NCBI GenBank assembly: GCA_002747395.1
Contig: PDPE01000041.1
Span: forward strand, 1-64,000
From: Pseudomonadota bacterium
Lineage (GTDB): Bacteria; Pseudomonadota; Gammaproteobacteria; Pseudomonadales; Oleiphilaceae
DNA: 64,000 bases
Reading direction: 5' to 3'
Shown: piece by piece, positions 7,988 through 16,494 of the stretch
How the letters are laid out: each line of letters begins with the position of its first letter
Position numbering within the stretch: position 1 is the stretch's first letter
Translations under genes and position numbers: made by a program
The notes under the pieces: generated by a model
Told to the model about the DNA's origin: nothing
The model's database searches: none
What the model saw: the letters and a program-made list of their open reading frames with translations, nothing else

Positions 7988-10507
7988 CTAAAATTCGTTT
8001 CTAAAACCATGAACCTGGCCGGAAAACTCATTTCCTGCCGCCGTTATTTCTGATTCCATTTTCATTGTCTCAGGTTCAATCCAACCGGCTACCTCAGTCT
8101 TTTTAGCTTTCAGTTTGTCGATTTCATTAAGGTAAGATGTTTTTATTCTTTCAGTTTCACTAATCAAAAGCGTGTGTTGCCGATTAACCTGCAAGCTTAA
8201 CTCTTTGATTAACATTTCGTTTTTTACCGGGTCAAGATTATCTATCCGGTTATTCAAGTCAGCAATTTTTTCGTTGATTGACTGCCGGGTGCTTGCGATA
8301 GCAGTGTTCATAGCCGCTTCAGTTTCTACAATCTTGACTTCAACTTCATTAATTACTCGCTGAATTTCCCCGGAAACATGGGCAGCCGTCTTGTCTATTT
8401 GCTGGGTAATACTCTTCTTGCCCGACTGTATTGCCCCGGAAATATCGAAGTTGCCAAACCGGAAAGCCAGTCCTTTGGCGGTTGCACCTGCGATATCCGC
8501 AAAATTAAAGCCATCAACTATTGCATCCGTGGCTCCCTTGACCTTTTGCTCGATACCGCCAATGAGATTCATACTTAGCGCCTGTTGGAGTGCGTCTTGC
8601 CCGTTGCCAACAAAATTCTGAAGCTGCGATGCGTAGACAGAAGGATTTGCATAGTTGCCAATACTGTCCCGGGCTTGCTCAAAGGAGGCTCTGTAACTGT
8701 CGGCCTTGTCGGATAAAAGACCAAACCGGCCGGTTTGAGAGTTCGCTGCCAACAATTGAGAGTCCAGTATGTCAGCCTGGTCTGATGTTGCTTCGATGAT
8801 AGCGATGTCGGCATTTACAGATGCCAGTTCACTCTGCAACCCGGATCTGTCTTTGTGTAATTGTACCAAGTTGCCAAGTTGCTCTTTCGAATAATCTGTA
8901 TTGCCGAGCCCCATGTCTTCAGCAATGGTCAACTCATTTTCCAGACTGGTAATATTTCCATTAACAGAGTCAATGCGGTTTTCAATTTGTACCTTCTCAG
9001 CATTCAGGGAGGGAAGTTGTGTTTGCTGATAGGCATTGTAGTTTTTCAGGCCGTTGATATTTTCTATTTCGTCCTGAATACCTTGTGTATATTTGTCCAG
9101 CCCGGTGACAACCCCCACTGAACCACTCGCCAGGCCAGGTTCTTTGAGCATCCAAACAGCCAACCTTTCTGTGTCTGGAATATCTGTCAAGCGTACCTGC
9201 CAGTAGGGATTGAATAAATTTCCGTACTCTTTCTTCTCCTGGCCGTTGACCATGAGCGTTTCAGGTCGCTCAAAATACACTTCCCCCATACTCATTGAAG
9301 CCAGCTGACTATTTGCTGTTTTTTCTTCAGCCCAGAACATTCCTGGACCCAATCCGGTTTTTTTGGTGGCATTGACAGGTGAACCAGGTGAACCCACCGA
9401 AGTCATTTTTGTCGATGTCCGGATGTTGCTGTCATCCGTATACACTTCAATTTTCAGCTGAATACGAGGGTCTTCTTCCGAGAGTTCCTTAATGTCATGA
9501 TAGGGATTAACTTTTGTATAGCCACCAATGTACGCCAGATCATCATCAGCCAGTCTCTCTGCTCGTTTATTGCTACGAAAATACTTGTGAGGATATCGCA
9601 TCCCGCCGGAGGCATAGGCACCACCCCAGCCGATTGGTATCTCATGGGTTTTCCAGCCGCACCCCTTCCAGCTACACCCCCAAATTGAAACATGAATCGA
9701 GAGGGTATCTTTGCCCACCCAGGCAAAGTCGTCACCATCCTGCATCAATGCAGTTTTGCCTTCCTTGATTGCCTTGACCTTTATATTGGGCGCTATGAAT
9801 ACCGAGCCAAATTTCCAACCGCGATTATTGGTAAACGCATCTTTCGACCTGTTAATCAAATCAACCTTTCGATTAATGCCATCTTCATCTTTGTATTTTG
9901 TGACAAATGAATTCCAGGCAGCCGCATTCTGCCCTAAAGAGACGACACTGTAGGCAGAATCAACCTTGTAATTACTATTGTTTTCCCTGACCACCTCCCG
10001 AACCAGGTTGGGAGTTATGGCAAAACTGGATAAATACACTGCCTCCTGAGACTCGGAGAGCATTCGATTGACTCCATCTATAAACTGAACTGCCACATTC
10101 GCAACGATGCCCGTTACTCCGTTGACTGTTACCATCGCCCCCTCGACCCCGCCTGTCAGCCAGGCAAAGGGGGTAAACTGTCCAACTTCGTCAATATTTG
10201 TGGCGGTCTGGGCGCCATACTCTGTCCAGGATTTCAAGCTGACAAATTGGCCAATGGAAACCTGATTGGCCACCATTGCCCGATTGGTATAGGCAAGATA
10301 ATTAAGAGCTCTTGCCTGCCAAACCAATCCACTGTAGACCGCCGCATCCGCGGTATTAACCACGTGAGATTTTTCTGAAGCAAGTTTGCCCGTGTTAAAC
10401 AAGATCAATGTCATCAAACATCCAAAAGCAACAAATGCCAATATCAAAGGCAACGACTGACCTGATTGACCATTGCCGAGACGTTGTGTGTTGTTAAGCC
10501 TGCTCAT
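7988..10507 (-). CDS. Large TadG-like Flp pilus assembly protein
   Basis: About 839 residues from the ATG at 10507 (an upstream in-frame ATG adds 6). The N-terminus (NGQSGQSLPLILAFVAFGCLMTL) is a TadE/TadG-like signal anchor, followed by KSHVVNTADAAVYSG, a motif typical of TadG-like proteins. The middle is soluble with aromatic/Cys-rich WGCSWKGCGWKTHEI near residue 280. From about residue 480 there are two long coiled-coil regions (rich in Glu, Lys, Leu, Ile, Gln), separated near 620-690. A von Willebrand A domain, found in many TadG proteins, was not recognised. The gene follows the pilin gene and a terminator-like hairpin, and probably encodes a large surface or periplasmic part of the pilus machine. 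Confidence 0.75.
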   Translation of the reverse strand: MSRLNNTQRLGNGQSGQSLPLILAFVAFGCLMTLILFNTGKLASEKSHVVNTADAAVYSGLVWQARALNYLAYTNRAMVANQVSIGQFVSLKSWTEYGAQTATNIDEVGQFTPFAWLTGGVEGAMVTVNGVTGIVANVAVQFIDGVNRMLSESQEAVYLSSFAITPNLVREVVRENNSNYKVDSAYSVVSLGQNAAAWNSFVTKYKDEDGINRKVDLINRSKDAFTNNRGWKFGSVFIAPNIKVKAIKEGKTALMQDGDDFAWVGKDTLSIHVSIWGCSWKGCGWKTHEIPIGWGGAYASGGMRYPHKYFRSNKRAERLADDDLAYIGGYTKVNPYHDIKELSEEDPRIQLKIEVYTDDSNIRTSTKMTSVGSPGSPVNATKKTGLGPGMFWAEEKTANSQLASMSMGEVYFERPETLMVNGQEKKEYGNLFNPYWQVRLTDIPDTERLAVWMLKEPGLASGSVGVVTGLDKYTQGIQDEIENINGLKNYNAYQQTQLPSLNAEKVQIENRIDSVNGNITSLENELTIAEDMGLGNTDYSKEQLGNLVQLHKDRSGLQSELASVNADIAIIEATSDQADILDSQLLAANSQTGRFGLLSDKADSYRASFEQARDSIGNYANPSVYASQLQNFVGNGQDALQQALSMNLIGGIEQKVKGATDAIVDGFNFADIAGATAKGLAFRFGNFDISGAIQSGKKSITQQIDKTAAHVSGEIQRVINEVEVKIVETEAAMNTAIASTRQSINEKIADLNNRIDNLDPVKNEMLIKELSLQVNRQHTLLISETERIKTSYLNEIDKLKAKKTEVAGWIEPETMKMESEITAAGNEFSGQVHGFRNEF

Positions 10508-10530
10508 GACAAAGCATCCTGTCAAATTGG

Positions 10531-10556
10531 GAAAACGACCGGGAATAATCCGGTCC
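10531..10556 (-). terminator. Terminator-like hairpin (attenuator) after the pilin gene
   Basis: On the minus strand GACCGG and CCGGTC (10537-10555) form a six-base stem with a seven-base loop, followed closely by TTTT. It lies between the pilin stop (10562) and the tadG-like start (10507). A weak terminator here would let pilin mRNA exceed that of the assembly genes, a common arrangement for major pilins. The stem is short, so this is tentative. Confidence 0.45.
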
Positions 10557-10561
10557 TGGGG

Positions 10562-10867
10562 TTATGGGTTACCAGCGCCAGCTGCTTCATTAGCATGGTA
10601 TGTAGCCAGTGTGTTTTTGTTATCTTTTGCCACCGTGAAAGCGTTAGTGGATGCCTGTTTGGCCAGATTACGTGCGCTACTCCCGTCTTCACCTGACAGC
10701 TCTTTTGCGATACCCGCCAGCTGACCTTCAACTGTGTCGCCAAAATAGCCGAAGGCACCAATGGCAGCAATTGCTATCACGGCTACGATGATAATGTATT
10801 CCGTCATACCCTGACCCAGCGACTTTTTTCGTTTGCCTGACTTTTCTGAACGAATCATAGAATTCAT
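10562..10867 (-). CDS. flp: Flp-type pilin (major pilin candidate)
   Basis: A 101-residue prepilin. A basic leader ends at Gly18, and the mature part would start QGMTEY, giving glutamate at +5 and tyrosine at +6, the Flp signature. A hydrophobic helix follows (IIIVAVIAIAAIGAFGYFG), then a soluble tail of about 55 residues rich in Ala, Asn, Lys and Ser. The mature protein of about 83 residues is longer than classic Flp pilins of roughly 50. AAGGA lies about nine bases before the ATG. It stands at the head of the assembly genes with a terminator-like hairpin after it, as expected for the major subunit. Confidence 0.88.
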   Translation of the reverse strand: MNSMIRSEKSGKRKKSLGQGMTEYIIIVAVIAIAAIGAFGYFGDTVEGQLAGIAKELSGEDGSSARNLAKQASTNAFTVAKDNKNTLATYHANEAAGAGNP

Positions 10868-10949
10868 ATTACAGTTTCCTTGTAAACTTTGGTTTGTAGT
10901 TGTCCGCCAATAATGGCGATGTTTTTGCGAACAACAGAATTTCTGTCAT

Positions 10950-11636
10950 TCACAATTCGGCATTTTGATCTGGTTGACTTTCCCTGTACTCGGGAAGCTC
11001 TCCCACACCAAAATAAAATTCTTCCAGCGATACTTTGCTGTATTCCCCGGGTGGTTGAAACAAGGCACTTTTTGGCTCAATACGCTGCAACCTGGCCAGC
11101 TCGGTAACATTTCGCCCCGGCAGTTCTTCCCTTATCACCATCCCCCAATATGGGCTGTAGAACTGAAAATGATCATTGCCACAGCTCCACACCTCCACAT
11201 TAATGCCTCTGTATTTTTTATTCCCCAAATGCTTTCTGCGGGTTAAAGACGAGTCTCCCGGGCAGGCATTTGTAGCCATTATTCCAGAGGCCTTTTCGGC
11301 CGCTTTGCTATCCTCGTTGTCATCCTTGTTAAAGCCGAGCGGAGCAAAAATTTTTGATTCGGGTTTAACCAGCCAGGAGTGCCCACTTTCAACGTTTTGA
11401 ATATACACGCCCACCTCTCCGGGGCTGCCGAACATTCCAACAGTCTCCACTCTGACTCCGAATCGAGACATCACCACATGACTTGTTTGCCTTTCGGCAG
11501 GGAAATTTGCATTAAATTGAACCACATCGGCCATATAAGACAGTTTAGGGGACAAAGCACCCGAATTCTGGTCATTACCTTGAGCCATGTATGGCAGCAA
11601 GAAAATTATTAATAAGGATTTCAAAGACCTAAACAT
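10950..11636 (-). CDS. Unknown secreted protein upstream of pilin
   Basis: A 228-residue protein with a signal peptide (residues 1-19, hydrophobic SLLIIFLLPYMAQG). Family not recognised. The segment with MSRFGVRVE, then W-LVKP and KIFAPLGF resembles the strand pattern of periplasmic LolA-like or DUF4412-like proteins, but this is a weak likeness. Two cysteines (ACPGDS near 125 and WSCGND near 151) may form a disulphide. GGGA six bases before the ATG supports the start. It lies 33 bases after the OmpA-like gene and 82 bases before the pilin gene, so it is probably exported and linked to the pilus. Confidence 0.72.
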   Translation of the reverse strand: MFRSLKSLLIIFLLPYMAQGNDQNSGALSPKLSYMADVVQFNANFPAERQTSHVVMSRFGVRVETVGMFGSPGEVGVYIQNVESGHSWLVKPESKIFAPLGFNKDDNEDSKAAEKASGIMATNACPGDSSLTRRKHLGNKKYRGINVEVWSCGNDHFQFYSPYWGMVIREELPGRNVTELARLQRIEPKSALFQPPGEYSKVSLEEFYFGVGELPEYRESQPDQNAEL

Positions 11637-11669
11637 GACTTATCCCTTTATCTAGCCTGTCATCAGTAT

Positions 11670-12587
11670 TCAGTCTGCGGCCAATTCGGCCAAAGGCATA
11701 ATTTCAACTCGCCTGTTATTTACCCTGGCTTTACCTCCAACCGGATGCGAAGCGCCAAGCCCGATAGTGACCAGGTCAGCTCTGGGTACGCCCTTCTCAG
11801 TCATCAGCCTCGCCACAGACAATGCCCGCTCAAAGGAAAGCTGTTCGTTTTTGACAGGATCGCCGTACTTGTCAGCATGCCCTACTAACGCCAACCTGCC
11901 AGGATTTCGTTTTAATTCAGTGACCAACCGAGCTATATCATCCAGGAAAGAATCTGTTACTACTGTGCTCCCGAATTCAAAATACACTGTCTGAACGGGT
12001 ATTTTTACTGGCCGAGATTCACCTCTGACGGGAAGCAGTGCATGGTCGAAGGTAATCCCTTGTGGTGGTTCACTTACTCTCAACAAATCAACCGAGTAGA
12101 ATACCTTGCGATTGACAATATCCTCACTCACTACAAGGGCAATGTAAAAGTCTTCACTTTTTTTGTGCAAACGCCCGGTATACATGAAAAAACTTCCAGA
12201 ATTCAGATTCCAGAATCCGGGGAAAGCATCGTAGAACACCATTTTAGGCCCGGTTGGTGCCAACCTGCGAGGCATATAAAATCCACATCCGGCGTCCTCT
12301 CCGGAACAATCTATGAAGGTATCAAAGCCTTTTGCAACAAGTCTTTTCTTTAGAATTTCGTATATGGCGTTTGCGCTTGCTGACAATCCACCGGTATCGA
12401 CTTCGTAAATTGATGCGGTGTTGTTTCCGGAAACACTCAGGGTATCCACCAATTCAGGCGAGTATTGAGAGTTGAGAGAAACCGGGATTACTACTTTCAA
12501 ATAGTCGCGATGGAATGAAGCCACCAATTTTGTCTGTGCGGGGCATGGTAAAGCCCCGGCGTTCCAGGCTACGCAGAGGCTTGCCAC
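11670..12587 (-). CDS. OmpA-like peptidoglycan-binding protein (5' end uncertain)
   Basis: A 305-residue reading from a GTG at 12587; the C-terminal third (about 195-305) is an OmpA/MotB-type domain with TVYFEFGSTVV, LALVGHADKYGD and RVNNRRVEI, which binds peptidoglycan. The upstream 190 residues are not recognised. The GTG start lacks a signal peptide, and a stop lies four codons upstream in frame. The neighbouring frame from 12642 reads a basic start and hydrophobic run (RITPIAIAG) that would join this frame after one base near 12588-12590 to make a normal signal peptide. A frameshift or sequence error at the 5' end is therefore suspected. First gene of the Tad locus. Confidence 0.75.
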   Translation of the reverse strand: MASLCVAWNAGALPCPAQTKLVASFHRDYLKVVIPVSLNSQYSPELVDTLSVSGNNTASIYEVDTGGLSASANAIYEILKKRLVAKGFDTFIDCSGEDAGCGFYMPRRLAPTGPKMVFYDAFPGFWNLNSGSFFMYTGRLHKKSEDFYIALVVSEDIVNRKVFYSVDLLRVSEPPQGITFDHALLPVRGESRPVKIPVQTVYFEFGSTVVTDSFLDDIARLVTELKRNPGRLALVGHADKYGDPVKNEQLSFERALSVARLMTEKGVPRADLVTIGLGASHPVGGKARVNNRRVEIMPLAELAAD

Positions 12588-12617
12588 AAATGCCGGCTAT
12601 GGCAATTGGGGTGATCC

Positions 12618-12640
12618 GATAGTCCCGTTGTGGGACTATC
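12618..12640. promoter_or_regulatory. Perfect inverted repeat upstream of the Tad locus
   Basis: GATAGTCCC and GGGACTATC, nine bases each, are separated by five bases. The repeat lies just upstream of the OmpA-like gene (or inside its 5' end if the extended reading is right), at the head of the Tad transcription unit. It could be an operator or an RNA hairpin. No T run follows it, so it is not a standard terminator. Confidence 0.5.
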
Positions 12641-12758
12641 ACAAAATCGGTGGCCTAGACTATGGAGGATCCACAATGGCTACCCACCATTCTGCCCTCC
12701 ATTCTACCCACCACCCGACAGGCAGGCTTTAACGGAGATATGCCAACCGATTTGGACG

Positions 12759-12796
12759 AAAAAAAACCCTGAATTTACAATTAAATAACAGGGTTT
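12759..12796 (-). terminator. Rho-independent terminator after yicC
   Basis: On the minus strand AAACCCTG (12789-12796) and CAGGGTTT (12764-12771) pair in an eight-base stem with a 17-base AT-rich loop, followed by a run of eight T. It lies 27 bases after the yicC stop and before the Tad promoter region, so it should separate the two units. Confidence 0.85.
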
Positions 12797-12823
12797 CCAT
12801 GACATTCCCGGACTGGTAAAAAA

Positions 12824-13690
12824 CTATTCGATGTTTTGTACCTGTTCCCGCATTTGCTCAATAATGACCTTTAAATCTACCGCTGCACGAGTAGTGTCTG
12901 TCACGATGGACTTGGAAGACAGGGTGTTGGCTTCGCGGTTCAGCTCCTGCATTAAAAAATCGAGCCTTCTGCCAACCGGCTCTTTGCGAACAAGCACCTG
13001 CCGCACCTCTTCGACATGGGCCTCCAGGCGATCCAGTTCCTCGGCAACATCGGATTTTTGTGCCAGCAAAACCATTTCCTGCTCTATACGGGCAGGATCC
13101 AGATCGCTTTTCAGTTCCGATAATTTGGCTTCAATGGATTCTTTCTGGTTTCTGAGAATATCGGGCAACTGGCCGCGCACCTGCGAAACTATGCTGTCGA
13201 TTTGATCCAGGCGCTCGTGAAACAGTGGCTCCAGCCGGCGCCCTTCATTTTCTCTGATCTCCAGCAATTGCTTTATTGCTGACTCGTAGCTTTCCAGTAA
13301 AGTACCGCTGATTGCGGCGGAGTCTGGTTCCGATGAGCCCAATACACCTGGCCAGTTCATCACTTCAAGCGCACTGATATGTGCGGGGTTATCCAGAATA
13401 CGGTTGATTTGATTGGCTATCTGATTGATGTTTGCGACCAGGGGCAAGTTGACTTCAAGCGTCTCATTCTGCCCGGCTACCATTTTTACACGAAGTGCTG
13501 TATCTATTTTGCCCCGTTTAAGATGCTTTCTCTGACATTCCCGAAGAGCGGTTTCCAGTTCACGGTAGCCGTCAGGCAACTTGAAGTGAGATTCGAGATA
13601 ACGATGGTTAACACTCCTGATTTCCCAGGTTAAACCTCCCCACTCGGCCTCGACATCCTTGCGCGCAAACGCGGTCATACTTTTAATCAT
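12824..13690 (-). CDS. yicC: YicC/YloC family endoribonuclease
   Basis: A 288-residue YicC-family protein, matching the usual length. The start MIKSMTAFAR is the family's typical N-terminus (YicC_N), with WEIRSVNHRYLE soon after. The C-terminal DUF1732 part has EELDRLEAHVEEVR and GRRLDFLMQELNREANTLSSKS. YicC proteins are reported to act as endoribonucleases and influence sRNA turnover. GGGGAG lies before the ATG. It is divergent from rph, as in E. coli, which supports the call. Confidence 0.95.
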   Translation of the reverse strand: MIKSMTAFARKDVEAEWGGLTWEIRSVNHRYLESHFKLPDGYRELETALRECQRKHLKRGKIDTALRVKMVAGQNETLEVNLPLVANINQIANQINRILDNPAHISALEVMNWPGVLGSSEPDSAAISGTLLESYESAIKQLLEIRENEGRRLEPLFHERLDQIDSIVSQVRGQLPDILRNQKESIEAKLSELKSDLDPARIEQEMVLLAQKSDVAEELDRLEAHVEEVRQVLVRKEPVGRRLDFLMQELNREANTLSSKSIVTDTTRAAVDLKVIIEQMREQVQNIE

Positions 13691-13961
13691 GCTCTCCCCT
13701 CTTAATGATACTCCCCCCTCCGGTCATGCTTCCCTCCCCGGCTAATAATCAATTGGCATTATTGCTCATTTTTTTCTGCAATCAAGCGTGCTGCATGATA
13801 ACATTTCCACCAGTCAGATTTCGACTGCCATAATTCGACTACCTTGTTTGGCACTGAAGCACTGACGCCAATTTCCATGCAAACCCGATAATTATTTTGT
13901 GGCAGGGTACAGCCAGCCTGCCATTTCACACTTTATACAGCATATCAACCAGGGATTATTC

Positions 13962-14684
13962 ATGAGACCAAGTGGCCGTTCACCTGATCAAGCCAGAAAC
14001 ATTGTTATTACCCGCAACTACACCAAACATGCTGAAGGGTCAGTTCTGATCGAATTCGGCGATACCAAAGTCATCTGCACCGCTTCCGTGGAAAACTCGG
14101 TACCCCGCTTTTTGCGCGGTGAAAATAAAGGATGGGTAACCGCAGAGTATGGCATGTTGCCACGTTCTACCGGCTCACGGATGGGGCGCGAAGCCGCTCG
14201 TGGCAAACAGGGTGGCAGAACAGTAGAAATCCAGCGTTTGATAGGGCGCTCATTACGGGCAGCCGTCGATCTGGAAAAACTGGGTGAGCACACCATCACC
14301 ATTGATTGCGATGTTATTCAGGCAGATGGCGGAACCCGAACTGCGTCTATTACCGGTGGCTGCGTAGCCTTGGCGGACGCCATTAACCACCTGGTCAGCT
14401 CGGGACGAATAAAGGAAAATGCAATAAAACAGATGGTGGGTGCCATTTCAGTAGGTATTTACGAAGGCAATACTATTCTGGATCTGGACTACCCGGAAGA
14501 TTCCGCCGCTGAAACAGATATGAACGTGGTAATGACAGATAAAGGCGGCTTTATAGAACTCCAGGGTACCGCAGAAGGAGAAGCATTTGACCAGAACGAG
14601 TTCGACAGCATGCTGCTTCTGGCAAAAAAAGGGATCAGTGAAATCTTCGAACTCCAGAAAAAGGCACTGAAAGAGGGCAGCTAG
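13962..14684 (+). CDS. rph: RNase PH
   Basis: A 240-residue phosphorolytic 3' exoribonuclease that trims tRNA 3' ends. Starts [12 protein letters not shown], with AGGG seven bases upstream; an in-frame codon at 13899 is not needed. Family motifs are present: [12 protein letters not shown], the Arg-rich [27 protein letters not shown] region (phosphate site), and [18 protein letters not shown]. Length is normal. Its stop faces the crc stop across a 66-base gap containing a strong hairpin. Confidence 0.97.
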   Translation: MRPSGRSPDQARNIVITRNYTKHAEGSVLIEFGDTKVICTASVENSVPRFLRGENKGWVTAEYGMLPRSTGSRMGREAARGKQGGRTVEIQRLIGRSLRAAVDLEKLGEHTITIDCDVIQADGGTRTASITGGCVALADAINHLVSSGRIKENAIKQMVGAISVGIYEGNTILDLDYPEDSAAETDMNVVMTDKGGFIELQGTAEGEAFDQNEFDSMLLLAKKGISEIFELQKKALKEGS

Positions 14685-14705
14685 TCACCAACGCCGGTAC
14701 CAACA

Positions 14706-14740
14706 TTTCACCCTCAAACACTAACGCGCTGAGGGTGAAA
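14706..14740. terminator. Hairpin between convergent rph and crc
   Basis: TTTCACCCTCA (14706-14716) and TGAGGGTGAAA (14730-14740) form a perfect 11-base stem around a 13-base loop. It sits between two convergent stop codons, so it may end transcription from both sides, with A/T ends serving as weak T runs. Confidence 0.6.
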
Positions 14741-14750
14741 CAATGACAGG

Positions 14751-15527
14751 CTAGGGGAGATCAATATCGTAATCAACGATAACGGGCGCATGATCTGAAA
14801 ACCTCGTTTCATCTTCGATAAATGCGTTGTAAATCAATGGTTGCAGGCTACCCGTTGCAATCTGGTAGTCGGTTCTCCAACCGGACTGTTTTCGCCGCCC
14901 TTTCGCCGATTCGGGCCACCAGGTATACTGATTTTTACCCTTGCAGACTTCCCGGAAAGCATCGATATAGCCCAGGGAGTCAAATACCTCATCAAACCAT
15001 GCCCGCTCATCGGGGTAAAAACCTGACACATCCATTTTGTGATAGCATTGACTCGCATCCATGACCAGGTGTGCAGTCTGAAAGTTGCCGGCAAAGATAA
15101 ACTTCCTTCGTTTACGCAATGCTTTTTGCAAATGAGACATAAAGGCAGTCAAAAAGCTATCCTTGTCTTCCTGCCTGTTTACGTCTTCCAGTGCACAGGG
15201 CACCAACATGGACGCGACACTGACATGCTCAAAATCTGCCTGTAAAAAACGCCCCTCCCGATCAGCCGGTTCATAGGCAAAACCATACATAACAGCTTTG
15301 GGAAAATGCCTGGTATAAATCGCCACACCACCATCCTGAACGTTTTCCGCGTCCAGAAAATACACCTCATAGCCTTCAGGATGATATTTGTCATCATCAA
15401 AATCGTAAGCTTTACCCTTAATATCCTGAACACAGACTACATCCGCATTCTGTTTTACCATCCAGTCAAAAAAACCCTTTTCTGTGGCCTGCTTGAGACC
15501 ATTCACACTTATTGATACTACGCGCAT
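14751..15527 (-). CDS. crc: Crc, catabolite repression control protein
   Basis: A 258-residue protein of the exonuclease III fold that matches Pseudomonas Crc: starts MRVVSISVNGLK, then CVQDIKGKAYDFDD, GFAYEPADREGRFLQADF and SDHAPVIVDYD. The active exonuclease residues are altered: Asp35 in place of the catalytic Glu, and GNFQ where exonuclease III has GDxN. In Pseudomonas, Crc acts with Hfq to block translation of catabolic mRNAs. AGGA seven bases upstream supports this ATG rather than one 78 bases earlier. Location between pyrE and rph is the same as in Pseudomonas, which is strong support. Confidence 0.93.
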   Translation of the reverse strand: MRVVSISVNGLKQATEKGFFDWMVKQNADVVCVQDIKGKAYDFDDDKYHPEGYEVYFLDAENVQDGGVAIYTRHFPKAVMYGFAYEPADREGRFLQADFEHVSVASMLVPCALEDVNRQEDKDSFLTAFMSHLQKALRKRRKFIFAGNFQTAHLVMDASQCYHKMDVSGFYPDERAWFDEVFDSLGYIDAFREVCKGKNQYTWWPESAKGRRKQSGWRTDYQIATGSLQPLIYNAFIEDETRFSDHAPVIVDYDIDLP

Positions 15528-15542
15528 AGATGTTTCCTGTTC

Positions 15543-15572
15543 TTGTTTAGGTGTATGATACCTAATTAGATT
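15543..15572 (+). promoter_or_regulatory. Possible sigma70 promoter for pyrE
   Basis: TTGTTT (15543-15548) and TAGATT (15567-15572) are spaced by 18 bases in the short crc/pyrE intergenic region, with the -10 about 36 bases before the pyrE ATG. Each box has mismatches, so this is a weak prediction. Confidence 0.25.
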
Positions 15573-15607
15573 ATTCTGAAAAAGAACAGATTGGGGTTTA
15601 TTCATTG

Positions 15608-16288
15608 ATGCAAGACTATCAAAAAGAATTTATTCAATTCGCAATAGAAAAAAAAGTGCTCAGGTTTGGCGAGTTCACTCTGAAATCGGGCAGAACCAGC
15701 CCCTACTTTTTTAACGCCGGTTTGTTTAATACCGGCCTGGCACTGGCCAGACTGGGCAAGTTCTACGCTGCAGCGCTCAATGACAGCGGCATTTCGTACG
15801 ATGTATTGTTTGGCCCGGCCTACAAGGGCATCCCCCTGGCGGCGGCCACGGCTGTTGCGTTGGCAACGGACTTCGAGACTGATACGCCCTATGCCTTCAA
15901 CAGAAAGGAAGCAAAAGATCATGGAGAAGGCGGAACCATTGTCGGCGCCCCGATGAATGGAAAAATAATGATTGTTGACGATGTGATTACGGCGGGGACA
16001 GCCATTCGAGAGGTCATCGAAATAATCAGCGCTCAGGGTGCCACACCCGCCGGTGTTCTTATCGCACTCGACAGGCAGGAAAAAGGTCAAGGTGAGTTGT
16101 CTGCGATACAGGAAATCGAGAAACAGTACGGCATCCCGGTTGCCAGCATTGTCACCCTGAATGATTTGCTGGATTTTTTACGCACTGAAAACACCGAATC
16201 GGGAAAATACGCCGACCAGGTCGCTGCCTATCGTGAAAAATACGGCGTAACCTCCCCTTCTCAGGCGAAAACTGCGGTTAAAACTTGA
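15608..16288 (+). CDS. pyrE: Orotate phosphoribosyltransferase
   Basis: A 226-residue enzyme that joins orotate to PRPP to form OMP in pyrimidine synthesis. The PRPP-binding loop is [15 protein letters not shown] (about 119-133); [11 protein letters not shown] and [13 protein letters not shown] (catalytic loop) are present. The ATG at 15608 is preferred over an adjoining TTG. The C-terminus has a short extra tail (AKTAVKT). Divergent from crc, as in Pseudomonas. Confidence 0.97.
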   Translation: MQDYQKEFIQFAIEKKVLRFGEFTLKSGRTSPYFFNAGLFNTGLALARLGKFYAAALNDSGISYDVLFGPAYKGIPLAAATAVALATDFETDTPYAFNRKEAKDHGEGGTIVGAPMNGKIMIVDDVITAGTAIREVIEIISAQGATPAGVLIALDRQEKGQGELSAIQEIEKQYGIPVASIVTLNDLLDFLRTENTESGKYADQVAAYREKYGVTSPSQAKTAVKT

Positions 16289-16494
16289 CAAATGGTAATG
16301 AACCGGCGACAACAATTTCCAGCAAAATCTTTCAACCTGGCCATTTTCTGTTATTCTGAACTGTAACGCCCTGATTCGTGCGGCATCTTTCACTTATACG
16401 TGTAATGAAATGAACACAGCCAGCAACATAATTACCGGTGATGTACCGGTGAGTTCATCTCGTTATCAAACAGAGTAAAAAAATTGAACCGTCG

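Noticed and set aside
12643..12720. Repeated CTACCCACC pieces upstream of the Tad locus
   Set aside because: Only short, irregular copies; too weak to call as an array or binding site.
14751..15527. Calling this gene exonuclease III (xth)
   Set aside because: The catalytic residues are changed and full-length likeness plus gene order fit Crc.
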